Source of the DNA: Chrysogorgia sp. JL179-B06
Lineage: Eukaryota > Cnidaria > Anthozoa > Scleralcyonacea > Chrysogorgiidae
DNA length: 64,000 nt
NCBI GenBank assembly: GCA_035772405.1
Contig: JAYKKM010000475.1
Location: forward strand, 754,001 to 818,000
Direction: 5' to 3'
Shown piece after piece: positions 1-12,900 of this stretch. A model generated the notes under the pieces. That model was not told the origin of the DNA and searched no databases. It saw only the letters and a program-made list of their open reading frames with translations. The position numbers and the translations under genes were made by a program. Each line of letters starts with the position of its first letter. The stretch's first letter is position 1.

Positions 1-183
1 CACGTAATGCCTAACACTTATTAATGCCAGCTCAGACTGACCCAAGTTCAGGTCGTACCAACTTTACTGTAGTTGAACAGATGTGGCGTTTTTCCTGTAG
101 GTTGTTCACATGAGTCTGGCCTGACATAGTCTGGCCTGACATTCAGTTTACTCCAGCCTAGCTATTCGAGTCAGTTGAATATC
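1..183. other. Unassigned flank
   Basis: AT-rich DNA with no recognisable gene or repeat. It precedes the TTACATATAC repeat block. Confidence 0.3.
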
Positions 184-544
184 GAGCCAGGGTGGTAATG
201 TGACGTTACATATACAGGCATGTTACATATACGGGCATGTTACTTATACAGGCATGTTACATATACGGGCTCGGCACGAAACATGGTGGTAACGTGAGGT
301 TACATACATGTATACAGGCTCTTTGCTTGAATATATACTGTATACATGTATGTACCCGTATATGTAACATGATCGTATATGTAACATGATTGTATATGTA
401 ACATGATCGTATATGTAACTTCACGTTACCACCCTTTGGTTGAAACAGGGTGATAACGTGATGTTACATATATGGTCATGTTACATATACGGGCTCGGCG
501 CAAAACAGGGTGGTAACATGAGGTTACATATACGGGCTCTTTGC

Positions 545-580
<36 letters not shown>

Positions 581-690
581 CTGTATATGTAACATGCCTG
601 TATATGTAACATCACTTACCACCCTTTAGTTTAGTTGAAACTAACATGACGTTACATATACGGGCATGTTACATATACGGGCATGTTGTC
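184..690. repeat. Degenerate palindromic repeat block (GTTACATATACGGGC type)
   Basis: Short units such as GTTACATATACGGGCAT recur in direct and inverted order together with GGTGGTAACGTGA. An AT dinucleotide run lies near 548-575. The same units continue at 2643-2680 and 3380-3430, so the block has been split by the insertion at 697-2643. No coding content is seen. Confidence 0.7.
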
Positions 691-696
691 ATACCC

Positions 697-2643
697 TAAA
701 CTGCGGAATATAAGCCCTCCCATTTATAAGCCCCCCCCCAGGCTTATCACTGAGAGGCGTGCGATCGCACGCCCATGCCTTGACACATGCCTCAAGAGCA
801 CAAGGCGTGCGTTTGACCGCACGCCTAGAATTTAACAAACAAAAAAATATATATTCACAAATTTTGAGGATTCCTAAATTTAGCGAGCGAGATAAATGTT
901 ACGAAAATTAAATGTTCTCCGTCTATGTTTTGTTTTTCGCACCCTTATGACATTAAGTTAAGACATTTTTTGAGACGTTTCCGTTCGATCAGATTTCGAA
1001 TTCGAACCTCTCCCACGCTATTTCCATATTTGGCATGCCGCAGGCGAGCCAAGTCTGTCCTGTGTTTTTCAGTGGTGTTTTTCAGCCCTCAGTTAAGAGG
1101 ACAATTGAGGAACTTGACGATCTCAGCAACTGCGCACCGGTCAATGACGACTTCACGTCGCACTTATGGCGATTTCATTTTCTGTACAACTCTGCGGGTA
1201 ACGAAAACGTCCTTTCGCCTGTTTCAAGTCGCCAGGTGATGGAAAGAGGAAGGTGCAGAATCGCCGTGAGACATCCGTAGATATGTCATATCTCAACCGT
1301 CTTGAGAAAGAAAGTGTCCAGCAAGCTTTCAATAAAAAGAGGTGGCGGTTGAAATAAAAAATTGCCTCACGGAAATTGCCTCAAGTGGTTCGATCCAATC
1401 AACTGGCAGAGTGCTGATAAGACGTATGGTATTTCAGACATCGGAAAGATCTATACATGCACTTCCAGGTGACTTTGGACGCAGCCAAGTTCAACCATGT
1501 CAAGGTTGTGAGCGAATGGGCCAATTTCCGTCGCTACGTATTGGCCACTTTCCCAAAGCTCGACGGTGCAGAGCTGTGGCCAAAAATATTCGTTTATAGA
1601 AAAGGCGAATACCCAAACCTCTGTCTTCTTGCAGAACTGTAGAGCGAGCATTCAGTGTTCTCACTAATATGCTAACAGACCAGAGGCTACGCACACATCA
1701 TTCAACGATGAAGATGCTGCTGAACATAAGAATCAATGACCTGTTGTGGCATGGAGAAGAGAAGAACGAAGTTATCGATTGTGCGCTTGAAATGTACCTA
1801 AAGAAAATGTACCTAAAGAAACGACGCAATGTCTCATAAAGCAAGGCAAAGCACCTCTCGCCAATGACTGAGGAACCTGCCAAGCTGGCGAAGATAGCAG
1901 AGTCTTTTGCGAGAGATAAAGACGACGACCTTAGTGACGACGAAAGATTTTAGTTTTGTAAATAAAGTCATTATCAATCATCAAAATGTTTATTTTGTAA
2001 AATATATTTCATCGCACGCCATAGCACGCCTAGATTGGCTGAGGCGTGCGAATCATAGCACGCCTGTGTTTTCACTCAGTGATAAGCCTTTTATAAGCCC
2101 ATCTATAAGCCCATCTATCTACAAACAGAAATTATATTCCGGTTATAAGCCCCCCCCCCCCCCCCCCCCCAATATAAGCCCCCCTCTAAAAATCAACGTT
2201 TATCCACCCCTACCCCATCTCTCTTGCTACAGTAGTAATGTAATCTTACAGAATTTTGGGCTTTGGAGGTGCAACAGTTTACTCAGTATATCAGACTTAA
2301 AACTGTTTAATAATATTTGTCAAGATGAATTCCAAGTAGGACGTCCGTTTTGTTGAGTTATCAGTTACATTCGGGTTGTTACCTTTGTTTTGTTTAGAAA
2401 ACTGGTATGTGTTTTTGTTGATTTATTGTGAAAGTTAGGTGCTTGATTAATTAAAGACCAGTAAATAAAAAAACGTATATTGATAATGCCATATGTGGTT
2501 CTCAATTTATTTCACTAGGAGTTCGATCATTCCCAAACGTTTTTTGAATTCCGCTTATAAGCCCCCCCCCCCCCGTTTATAAGCCCACCCAAAACCCCTT
2601 ACGAAATTGTATAAGCCCAGGGCTTATATTCCGCAGTTTACGG
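697..2643 (+). mobile_element. Degenerate hAT-like DNA transposon with terminal inverted repeats
   Basis: The left end (CTAAACTGCGGAATATAAGC) reappears inverted at the right end (2620-2643). Poly-C/TATAAGCCC subterminal repeats occur near both ends. A broken hAT transposase C-terminus lies inside. It is inserted in the TTACATATAC repeat block, pieces of which flank both sides. I could not find a convincing 8-bp duplication. A short relative with the same left end lies at 22482-22745. Confidence 0.65.
1457..1839 (+). pseudogene. hAT transposase C-terminal remnant
   Basis: Two blocks resemble the end of ZMYM/KIAA1586-type hAT transposases. The first (1457-1633) has a WPKIFVYRKGEYPNLCLLAE-like stretch. 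The second, shifted in frame (1636-1839), reads TVERAFSVLTNMLTDQRLRT followed by MLLNIRINDLLW, the classic ERxFS dimerisation segment. The linker between the blocks is missing and the frame is broken, so no active enzyme can be made. hAT assignment is from motif recall. Confidence 0.65.
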
Positions 2644-2701
2644 TATACGGGCATGTTACATATACGGGCATGTTATTGAAAACGGCCAGATTTAAAACGG
2701 C

Positions 2702-2736
2702 ATGGCAGCAAGTAGATCCCGACAAATAAAGAGCTG
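2702..2736 (+). CDS. Candidate upstream first coding exon of VPS35L
   Basis: An ATG in good context (GGCATGG) opens 11 codons plus two bases, followed by a GTATAA donor. Joined to the acceptor before 3957 it would give MAASRSRQIKSW then MSRERDY. Human VPS35L has a short N-terminal extension before SRNRNY, so an extra exon is plausible. The alternative is that translation begins at 3958. Only phase and position support this exon. Confidence 0.25.
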
Positions 2737-3424
2737 GTATAAAAGTAACACCTCACTTTCTGACAGCCCATAGTAGGCTTCACATTCCTGACAATATAGG
2801 TTCACACAGGCTACATAATTGATAATTATACGCGTTTTACGGAATAAAAGGAAGCACACTTATGTAAAGTTTAAAAAAACTGTAACAGGGATTTCAAGGG
2901 TGGTGCAGAAAAATATAAGTTAAAAACCGGCTACCAGCTTGACATGGCTTAAAGTCCAAAAGCGTAAAGCATTATTGAGCATGTGTGTTTCACGTTACAA
3001 GATACTTTTGACCAGACAATGTTGTTAAACTAATTAATAACGCGCCGAAAACCTATGAATTATCATCGGATATATCGATGATATATACACTAGTCTATAT
3101 TTTTAAATAGTGTCTACATACATGTATGCTTTCGAAGAACTGGCTAGGTTAGTTCTCAAGCCGGCATCACTGATCGAGTTTCATGCTACAGTAAACACGA
3201 AGGCATATACTTATTATCTATTTGGAAATATTTTTGCCCCCGGAACCAACAAAAGTTCGTGAACCGTCAGTTTAATACGGACCGGCGAATCATGATTTCT
3301 TTATTTATTTTATTTATTCATTTATATAGGGAAAACGAGGGATGAATGGGAACGTCTAAATCTCATGCTGTAACCCCTAACCTGTATATGTAACGCCCGT
3401 ATATGTAACATGCACGTCACATTA
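2737..3424. other. Non-coding upstream region
   Basis: AT-rich DNA with no gene signal. It ends with a short return of the TTACATATAC repeat at 3380-3430. Confidence 0.3.
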
Positions 3425-3642
3425 CCACCAAATCCTGGGTCGGACCTCCACTCAGGGTCTAAAAAATAATCGAGGAGAAAGTGCTGCCTTTGCAACAATA
3501 TCAGCAAATGGTAAGACTTTCGGGTCTTCTAGGATAACAACCTTAAATCGTAGGCCCTCGGAACCCCTATCAATTGGGCTTCTGCCTGTTGGGGTATTCC
3601 GTTCACCTAAAAGAGTGTAAATCTAATAAACTAAACTAAATA
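3425..3642 (+). mobile_element. 5'-truncated tRNA-derived SINE (family A)
   Basis: This copy lacks the tRNA head. It begins at the tRNA-like AAATCCTGGGTCGGACCTCC and runs through the family body (GAGAAAGTGCTGCCTTTGCA) to a short AAACT tail. Full copies lie at 14361-14692 and 25838-26083. Confidence 0.75.
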
Positions 3643-3956
3643 CCCACAACAATAACATTTAAAACTAACCAAGGCTGATTGTGAGGCTTGACTCCTGTAA
3701 ACAAGAGCTGTTGTCACACAATCCCCATGCATCTTCACCTAAACCTCCACATTTTCACCCCAACCTTTCACCCTCTGTCTATTCCTGCTCATCCATCTTC
3801 TTTCTCCTCCTTCCCATGCCCTCACTTTCAAGTTACATTTATAAAGTTACATGTACAGTATATTACCAGTAATCATAATCAATAAGACCATATTGTATGC
3901 TCTCGTAATTGTTTCAGGAAACTTTTTATGACATACTTTGTATGTTTGTCTTGCAG

Positions 3957-6900
3957 GATGTCCAGAGAAAGAGATTATGCAAATGAACAAAGATCTTTGG
4001 TCATACAATGTGAAGCAGTGACAAACCATCCTTTAAAAGTTGCTATCATAACTGTAAGTACATACTATATAGAGTAACTGTAAGTACATGCATACTGTAG
4101 AGCCATTTGATAACGCTGAAGGAATTATTATCAGTCAATTTCCTATGGTGAGGTACAGTCAATGCTTGGATATCAATTAATAAGAGGATTTATATAATAA
4201 TTTAGTATAAATTTAGATTAATTCAGAATAATATTTGAAAATTTATCTGACTGCCACAACTGGGAATCAAACCTAAGGTCTCTGGCTTAGTTATTTAGTT
4301 AGTTAGTTGAGTGACTGTAGCCGGAGGAGACCCGTATGCTCCTCTTTCTTTAGCTGCTACCCAAAGGTAAGGGTGGTTGCTATAGTAGTACTCCTATCCT
4401 AGGAATCTTAAGTGTTGATTTTACAGACGGGGGAAAACCTGAGAACCCGTAGAAAAACCCTCGAAGCACAGGAGAGAATTAACAACTCTACTCACAAGAG
4501 TCTGTCTGAAGCTTGAAAGTCAATACGGCTATACCCAGACGGTCACCCATCCAAGTACTAACCCGTCCAATAGGGCCTAACCTCAGTGGTGAGGGGCAAC
4601 ACGCCTACTGCACGCTACCCATGCCACCAGCCCTCGAAATAATTCATGAAAGTATACTGGTCATCATGACCGGTAAATATTTAAATTTACCCCGGTAAAT
4701 ATTTAAATTTACCGGTCACAGATGATTTTTTGCCGGTCATCTTTTGTTTTTGTTATTTTTTTTATTTGAGCAATTGGGCCTATTTTATACTTGTGCAGGT
4801 AAGTTTACAGATAATCATTCTCAAGAAAATGCTTATTTCCTTGGCCAGAAAAAGATGAAAAACAGTCAAGTACGGTTAAAATATTTCATCCCTTTGATGC
4901 GTTGCTCGTACTCAGTGCAAACAGTACATCAAAGATTTCGCGCCAATTTGCCGTCGATATCATACGACAGCCACAAGTTTCCCTCATAAGATGCCAAAGA
5001 GTTAGTTTTCCAACTGTTCGTTCTGAGGTTACGTTAACTTCAGTAGTGGGTCATTTGGCATCTTTGTCTAATTCTTGCCTACTTGTAATGTTTCACCAAC
5101 GTGTCGTCTGTTGATGTGCATGTGGTCATTGTTGGTTTTTTAGCAATTTTACTGTGTGTTAGTTGTGGTCTTAGAAAAAAGGAACTTAGTTGTGCTTGCT
5201 TTTTGTTCCCGGTTTTCGTTTTCTTCTGTGGCAGTGGCTGACATTTCGCAGGTGAGAATTGATTTGCATTTACCGTTGAACAGATTTGGCATTTCCCAAC
5301 CCGATAATTTTCTTCGCTATAGCCAAGATCGTCTTCGCTAGTGCAGGGCACAGAACACACATTACAAATGGTAACCGCACAACTTACGTACGAATATTTG
5401 GTGTTTGGACGATGATAAACAGAACAATTGTTCGCCATCCACGAGGTATTGCCCTATGGCGCACAAATGTAATTTGAGTTGCAAGCTATAAAATAGTACG
5501 CTGTGGGCGCTATGCCTGCAATGTTTTGAGAAGCGAGACTTCCGTTTTTTCTCCAAACGAAACACAAGCAATTGTTTAGACTTGAGGCACAAAACCTGCT
5601 CTTATACACGTTTTTTATTAAAAAAACATTTACCGGTCATAGTAATACGTGTCCGGTAGTTGACAATATTTACCGGGCAAACCGAAAAATTTACCGGTCA
5701 ATGACCGGTGACCGGCACTTATTTCGAGGCTTGCGTGCCACCCTCTGGCTAAATGTACCAGTTCTTTGACCACTGAGCTATTGAGATATACAGTCAGGAC
5801 AATCTGTGGTGCCTTTCAGTAAGTTTAGTTAGTCATGCAAGGTTATAATAATAATAATAATAACCAACTTTATTTATAAGAGGGTGAAACACATAACCAG
5901 TGGCCCTCTATACTAGGATAATTACATGCATGATAGGTTAATTATAATACAAATTAATTAATAAGATATAATATATATAAAAGTAAAATAAATTAAGAAC
6001 TAGTAAAAATTATGGAATTGATATAATAAAATGATCTAAGTTATTAAAATTGTTGAAAAAATGTTCTTAGAGTACTTTCTTAAAATTATCTACACAGTTC
6101 AGTTTCTTAATACTATTTGGAAGCGAGTTCCAGAGTCTGCAGGCTGACACTGAGAATGATCAACATGATCATCAAAACGTAGCTGACTATCAATCCTTAA
6201 TCCAAGAAGGTTAAATGTGCTTACTTGTGGTCTACTGAATTTAACTTCACTTGCAACAAAGAGTGCACCATTTTCTTATCTAGACGTTTCCCTGTAACAA
6301 TCATCGACTTAGATTTAGATGCATTTATGATCATTCTATTATTAGAAGACCAGTTCTCCAGCTCATTTATATCTGACTGCAAACGTTCAGTAAGGGCTGC
6401 GGGTGCCACTTTATAATCAACTGAATAACTGATGGTTGTGTCATCTGCATATATGTCAGCAACAGAGTGTTGGAGTGCGGTTGGAAGATCGTTGATGAAT
6501 ACAAGAAATAGCACTGGTCCCAATATGCTTCCCTAGGGAACACCCATAGTCACCATCTTGGAAGTTGAACAAACACCATCAATACTGACATATTGCCGTC
6601 GACCGGTCAAATAATCACGGAATAGTGGTAAAAATTTGTCACCCACCCCTAATGCCTGCAATTTTGATATTAGCAGTTGGTGGTCTATGAGATCAAACGC
6701 CTTTTTGTAATCAACAAAGAGCATACCAGAGACTTTGTTCTCATCAAGGTCCAGTAACAGTTGATCAACTAATCTTATAAGCGCAGTCTCGGTGGAAAAT
6801 AACTTTCTGAAACCGGACTGTAATTTATAGAGCAATCCGTTGTCTTTTAGGAACATGCACAGGTGCTCGTAAATGTGTTTCTCTAAAAGTTTGGAAATAA

Positions 6901-9900
6901 CTGGAAGCACTGATATCGGCCTGTAATTTTTCTTATCGTCACTGCTACCATTTCTTTTAAAAATGGGTGTAACTTTGGCAATCTTCCAAATGGCAGGGAA
7001 AGTCTGTGAATCCAAGCATTTGTTTAATAATTTGGTGAGAGATGGTAATATTGCTGGTGCAGCAATACGTAAAAGCTTGGCGCTAATGCCGTCATCACCG
7101 GTAGCTTTGTGGGTCGGAATCGATAATAATAAATCAGCAACTTTCTTATGTGTGATATGAGGGATGTCAATCGCACTATTACTTCGTTGGATGTGTGATA
7201 AATTCGGAAATAAGCTTTCAAGCCCAAGTGACTTTACCAAATTCTTAGGTTGGTTTATAAAGAAAGAGTTCAAAGTCTCAGCGATGGTGTTTTTATCTGT
7301 GACCTTTTTCCCATCTTCCACCAGTTGTTCAATTACCGTCCCATTATCTTTGTCGTCTTTTGACAGGCACTTAATTAAATTCCAGAGTTTTTTCGAATCT
7401 TTTTTGTTTTCATTAAATTTATTCTTAAAGTAGGCTTGTTTGGTTCTTCGTATGAGTTGAGTTACTTTATTTTTCGCTCGCCTAAATAAATCCCAACCAG
7501 CCTCTGATTGCTTTCTTATAGCTTCCCTATACAGCTTGTCACGCGCTTGAATTTCTTGGGAAATATTAGTATTAAACCACTTTGGTTGTACTTTGTGTTT
7601 CACACGCTTTGTTTCAGTGGAAGATGATCTTCGACGACACCGTTGAAGATCTTGTACCATGCGTCAACGACGTCATCCATTTTGTCAAAGACAAAAGCAC
7701 AGTCCCAAGGGGCTTTCTTTAGGGAAGCAATAAAATTAGTTTTGTTCAGATTCTTTATGTCCCTGTAAGTTATCGTGACATGTTTAGCATTGTTATTTTT
7801 CACACGTTTGAACGTCCTTGTAGCGATAATAGGCAAATGATCTGACATTCCGGAAGGTTTGACGTATACATTATTTATACGATCAGGATGATTACTCCAA
7901 ATATGGTCCAAGCATGACTTGACAATGGCCTTGTAATGTCATGCATCAACTGCACCATATTCAAATTACGTAAAGATTTTATTAACGACTGCTTGTAAAA
8001 TTTAGCTGCGTCGAGAAAGTCAACATTAAAGTCACCAAGCAAAATCGTTTCCTTGTTTAGTAAACAAACGTTCTCGATATTCTTTCCCAGCTTTTTGTCA
8101 TCTGCGGTTCTATATGAAGGTGGTCGATAGACCCCAGCGACAAAAAGCGAGCGCTTTGATTTATATGGGCAAATTTCCAACCACAGAGTTTCGATATCGT
8201 TTGCCTCGAGATCGTCGCGTCGCTGAACTTCGATAGAAACTTTTACATAAGCCATAATACCACCGCCGGTTTTCCCAAGTCTGTCTTTTCTATAAACATG
8301 ATAACCAGGGACAGCATAGAAAGTATCCGGTATAATCTTTGAACAAAACATTTCCGTTAGGAACAGAATATCCAGGTCCTTTTGAGTCTTCGTAAGGGTA
8401 CACTAGCTCTAATTTCTTCAAACTTGCTGTCAGTTAAGTGCTGCATACGTTCCAATGGCACAATTTTAATCCTCGAGGCTTAGATGACATATTTCCTTGG
8501 CCATCGAACGGTCCAGGATTTACTGCAATGTCTCCACAGAGAACAATAATATTGATGAAAAGAACGTCCTAGTCAAACGAAGAATAGCGGTAGCCTTTAG
8601 GCAGTCATTCAAAGGCACAATGGCGGATCGCTTCTTTTGAATTTGAGAAACCTTCGGGGAAGACAGCTCCCAACCAACCGCAAGTTCATTCGCAGAATCA
8701 CTAATACCGGCTAGCAGACATCTATTTTCATATTTATGAACTTCTTTCTTGGTAAAAACCAGCAACACAGTCAAAACAACGAATTTACACAGAGCTCTAG
8801 TATGACACGTCATACCTGAAAGCACTCTTCTATATCTTTGTAGTTTGCTGTTATCAATAGGAGCCCTGGTATGTTAAGCCTGAGATATTGGGTTCAATTT
8901 CTGGTTGGGACAGTCAGATAAATTTTATACAAATATTATATTCAGGATACTAATACTATAAATGATTGATAATTGACTTGAGACTGACCTGACACTCACA
9001 ATATTATCAAGTTTTCCTTGTTAGTCATAAATCAATTCAGTAAAAAAACAATTAGTTATTAATGGTAAAGTTGAACTCAAGTCCAATTACTTTTGAGTAA
9101 CCTACATGTACTGTGCTTCTGAAATTGTGCCCAGAATGTTTGCCAAAATATATTGTGCATTTTATAATACTCTCTTAGTCTGAAAGCTTTATGTACCTTT
9201 GTTAATTATCTAGACAACTTTCAATGCAAAATCTGGCAAGAAAACAAAATCAACGGATACAGTCAACCCGCCATCTAAAGGCATTTCTGATAGTGATGGA
9301 AGTGACACCATTGACCCCTTGTCTATGTTTGCAGCAGAAAATGCTTCATCAATAGCAAATAATAAAAGTGTGGTTGGTATACAGAATTACATTCAATTAT
9401 ACTATACTGTAATTCTAATTACAGACCAGATGTCTGGGAGTCATTTCTGAGGATTTGAGCTTGACAATCGTCCATACAGTATATCATAATTCTTGTTGTT
9501 GAATAAAGTGCTGTTACATATGTATCCCGGTGGAGACTACTGTATTTCCAAGCATTCAACCACATCTTTAAATAAGACATGTTGTAATACTACTCTGATT
9601 AGAGATAAATTCAGATCAAGTTACAGTACATATTCCAAATAAGGTCACCACAACAATTGTGGATACTGTATCTCCTCAAAAAGTAAAGCAAAATAAGCTA
9701 CTGTTTATTTTCAGGGAGATTGAGTAGTGACCCCATATAATTTTATATACTGTAAGTGTTTTAACTTACGGGAGATACCCAGGTTTTAGCCAGGATTTCA
9801 AAACTGGCCGTCCAAAAATTTTGGCGGGCGTGGCCGTGAGCAAGTGAGCATATCAAACGTATTGAATAGCGGTTCTATTAAACAACGTATTTTCTACTTC

Positions 9901-12900
9901 ATGTTAGATCATATATGTTAAATCAATCTCGCAATCAATTGTCATGTCTGCATGTTCTTGACAAAAATTAGTAACGAAACCTACACAATAGCAGCAGCTA
10001 ACAGAAATCAAGAAATATTAGAAAGGGGGAAACCTATAAGTTGTTGTTTGAGGAAAATATTTTGCTAAGGCCATCCATACAAAAAGTGGCCATCCAAAAA
10101 TCAGATTTTTCAAAAGTGGCATTCCATAGGATGGACAGGACAGCTGGCTGGACAGCCACCTGGCTAAAAGCCTGGAGATACCCACCTTGTGGTGACCCCA
10201 TATAATATTTAACTTTGGTGTTGATATCCATATTGATGATATCAATATTGGTGACCCCTAGTCCAGTTCTGGCCCCTACCCCATATAATTTCTACTTCTT
10301 TTTTGGGAAATATCCAACTGTTTTAACTTCAGTATATTATACTGTTTTAACCCAACCTTGTATGCATACCATGGTGACCCTCATAAATCTACTGCTTATT
10401 TTGCTTTACATTTCAGTGAGATATCCACAATTGTTGTGGACTGACCCTATTTGAAAACTACAGTAGGTAACTTGATCTGAATTTATCTCTAACCAGAGTA
10501 GTGTTATGCCATGTCTTATTCTTTACTTGGTTGCAAACCAAAACTGTTTACCACGTTGACATCTTTAAATGTCGATGGGCCACTGTATAGCAATTAGTAT
10601 CAAGGTCAAATATGGATAAAGTAAAGCTTGAGTGTTAGACCTTAAGATACAGTTAAGATTGATTTCATTTTTAGAATGAAAAATAAAGATGAGAATTAAT
10701 TCTACTTTAAATTAAAACTAAGTACTATATACTTAGAATGTTGTCTGTCAAATATTTTGAAATGTTTTATTTTTTGAAAGGTTGATGTACATGTATCAAA
10801 CAAAGAGGGTGAAGAATCTATATTTTTACTCGATGATTATGCTCTTGAGCCATGGTCCAGCAAACGACTTGGCATTTTAAGCAAATACACCACGTCTGAA
10901 AAGTTGTCAATCACAACAGTAAGTACTGTAGTATACCACGCGCATTATAACAAGCGTATCATACGTGTGTTGTAGTTATAGGTCATGTCATACAGTACGC
11001 GTATCATACGCGTGTCATACGCGTACATATTCGTGTCATACGCGTACAAAATACAAATGTATCATAGTCGTGTCCTACACGTGTTATAGTCATGTTATTA
11101 AAGGAATACCAAATGTTTTCCGTGCAGGATACTGTGATCCAAACACGCGGGATGTTGCGAGACTTTCGAAAAGCGTAAAAAAACACGAGCCGATAGGCGA
11201 GTGTTTTTAGCTTTTCGAAAGTCGAGCAACATCCCAAGTGTTTGGATCAGAGTATCCAAACACGGAAAACCATTAGGTATTTCTTTTATAAAATAACCAC
11301 AGATAAATATCACTAAAAGTTATTAATATAATTAGATCAACATTCCAATTCTCCCCAAAACCGTCAACTACCAATCAGCGGAGGTCTTGCATGTCCTTCT
11401 AAGCTAATAGGCCAATCATGGATGGTTTTCTATTATGATTTATGACGCTGATGACAGCAGGCATCTGAAAATAAGCTTGAGGTATAAAAAAAACAGGAAA
11501 ATATGCTTATAAAGATGAAAAAGATATTTCCAGATGGATTTAATCACGAAAATATGCCGTTTAACTTTATGTTGGATTGCTGCAGATGTAAAGTGATGTT
11601 GTGACTTGTGAGTTTGCCTAGCCTTCCTATTCTACAACACAGAATCTTTTTTGTGGTTTTCTATCACTGCCGAAGTGTTGTTCAGTGATTTTTTGTTGGC
11701 TACAAGAACAACTATGAACGGTTTCTTCGTGAATATCCTGACGGACGAGAAGTAAAATAAACATTATTGACTACTGTATATGGACTATGTCTATATAAAA
11801 GTGTTGTCTTTTTGGATTTTATTGAAACTTTCAATAAGGTAAACGTCACCCTCACAAATTATATGGGAATTCTCGTTCGCTTTATCGTTGCTTTATCCGC
11901 TTTAAATACTTATAATTTCGTCCTATTTTTGCAAAATCTTGTGAAAATTAACAGGGAAGATTGCTATATTTTATTTATAGTTATTGTGCATATGTATAGA
12001 ATGTTAATAAATGTTTAAAAACGATAATGGGCCGGCATGATTTGCTTTTTATTTTATTTTTTTATTTTCTTTTTCAAGATCGACCTCAAAATTCCCGTGT
12101 TTGGATACTCTTATCCAAACACGGGTATTGACCAATCAGAGCGCTTGTTGTGTACATGTTATTTTATAAAGTCGTGTCATACGCGTATCATTAAAGAAAT
12201 ACCTACGGTTTCCGTGTCTGGATACTGTGATCCAAACACGAGGAAGTTGCGAAACTGGAGAAAAGCGTAAAAAAACACGAGCCGCTAGGCGAGTTCTCTG
12301 CACCTTTTCCTCCTTCTGTTAGAGAACGCATTATGTTATTATGTAAGGAAGGAAAAATGTTTTCCGACATGACGAAGTATGACGGATAGTGCGGTCGGAT
12401 TTTGGGGTATAGCAATAACTGTGTTAGGATTGAGGAAAGGGTATATGTGTAGCAGCGAGAATGGCCGCGCAAGAAAATGTTCCCTCTGGTCTCGAGGTGT
12501 TTTGTTTAAGTCCAACTAAAGAATCACGGATGTTTTTATTACCGCGAGGAAGTATCAAAGGGTTATCGGTGAAAAATGGCTGACGTCTCAGGAACATTTT
12601 GTAAAATATTTATAAGTAATACCATGGTAGTGAGGTGTATTAGCTGTTAAACCGCCCGCTCGATGAGGGTCATCAAGTAACATACGTCATACGTTAACGT
12701 GTATATACTTATAGTATAATTACGCATGCAGCTCTCGTATTTTTACACGTATAATTCGCATAGTAAGGCCTATCTACACAATACAAGTCGATTGCCGTAT
12801 ACGATTATCATTCTGGAGTATTGATGGTTGAATGTCTTTTACACGCGTGTACACCAAGAATAGATGACAATCGTTCCGACAATTCTCATCGTGTAGATGG

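Larger units (their letters stand above)
4236..5806. mobile_element. Three-layer nested insertion: SINE B, 5S-derived SINE, hAT element
   Basis: A tRNA-like SINE B fragment (4236-4287) continues at 5743-5806 (GACCACTGAGCTATTGAGAT). Between the halves is a 5S-type SINE flanked by the repeat CTCTGGCT (4280-4287 and 5743-5750). That SINE is itself interrupted by a hAT element at 4628-5733. The order of events is therefore readable. Confidence 0.75.

Noticed and set aside
4530..4570. 5S rRNA gene
   Set aside because: Only the C-box end of 5S is present, attached to a SINE body with a short-repeat tail.
5079..5438. 119-aa Cys-rich frame on the - strand
   Set aside because: Inside the non-autonomous hAT element, with no recognisable zinc-finger spacing.
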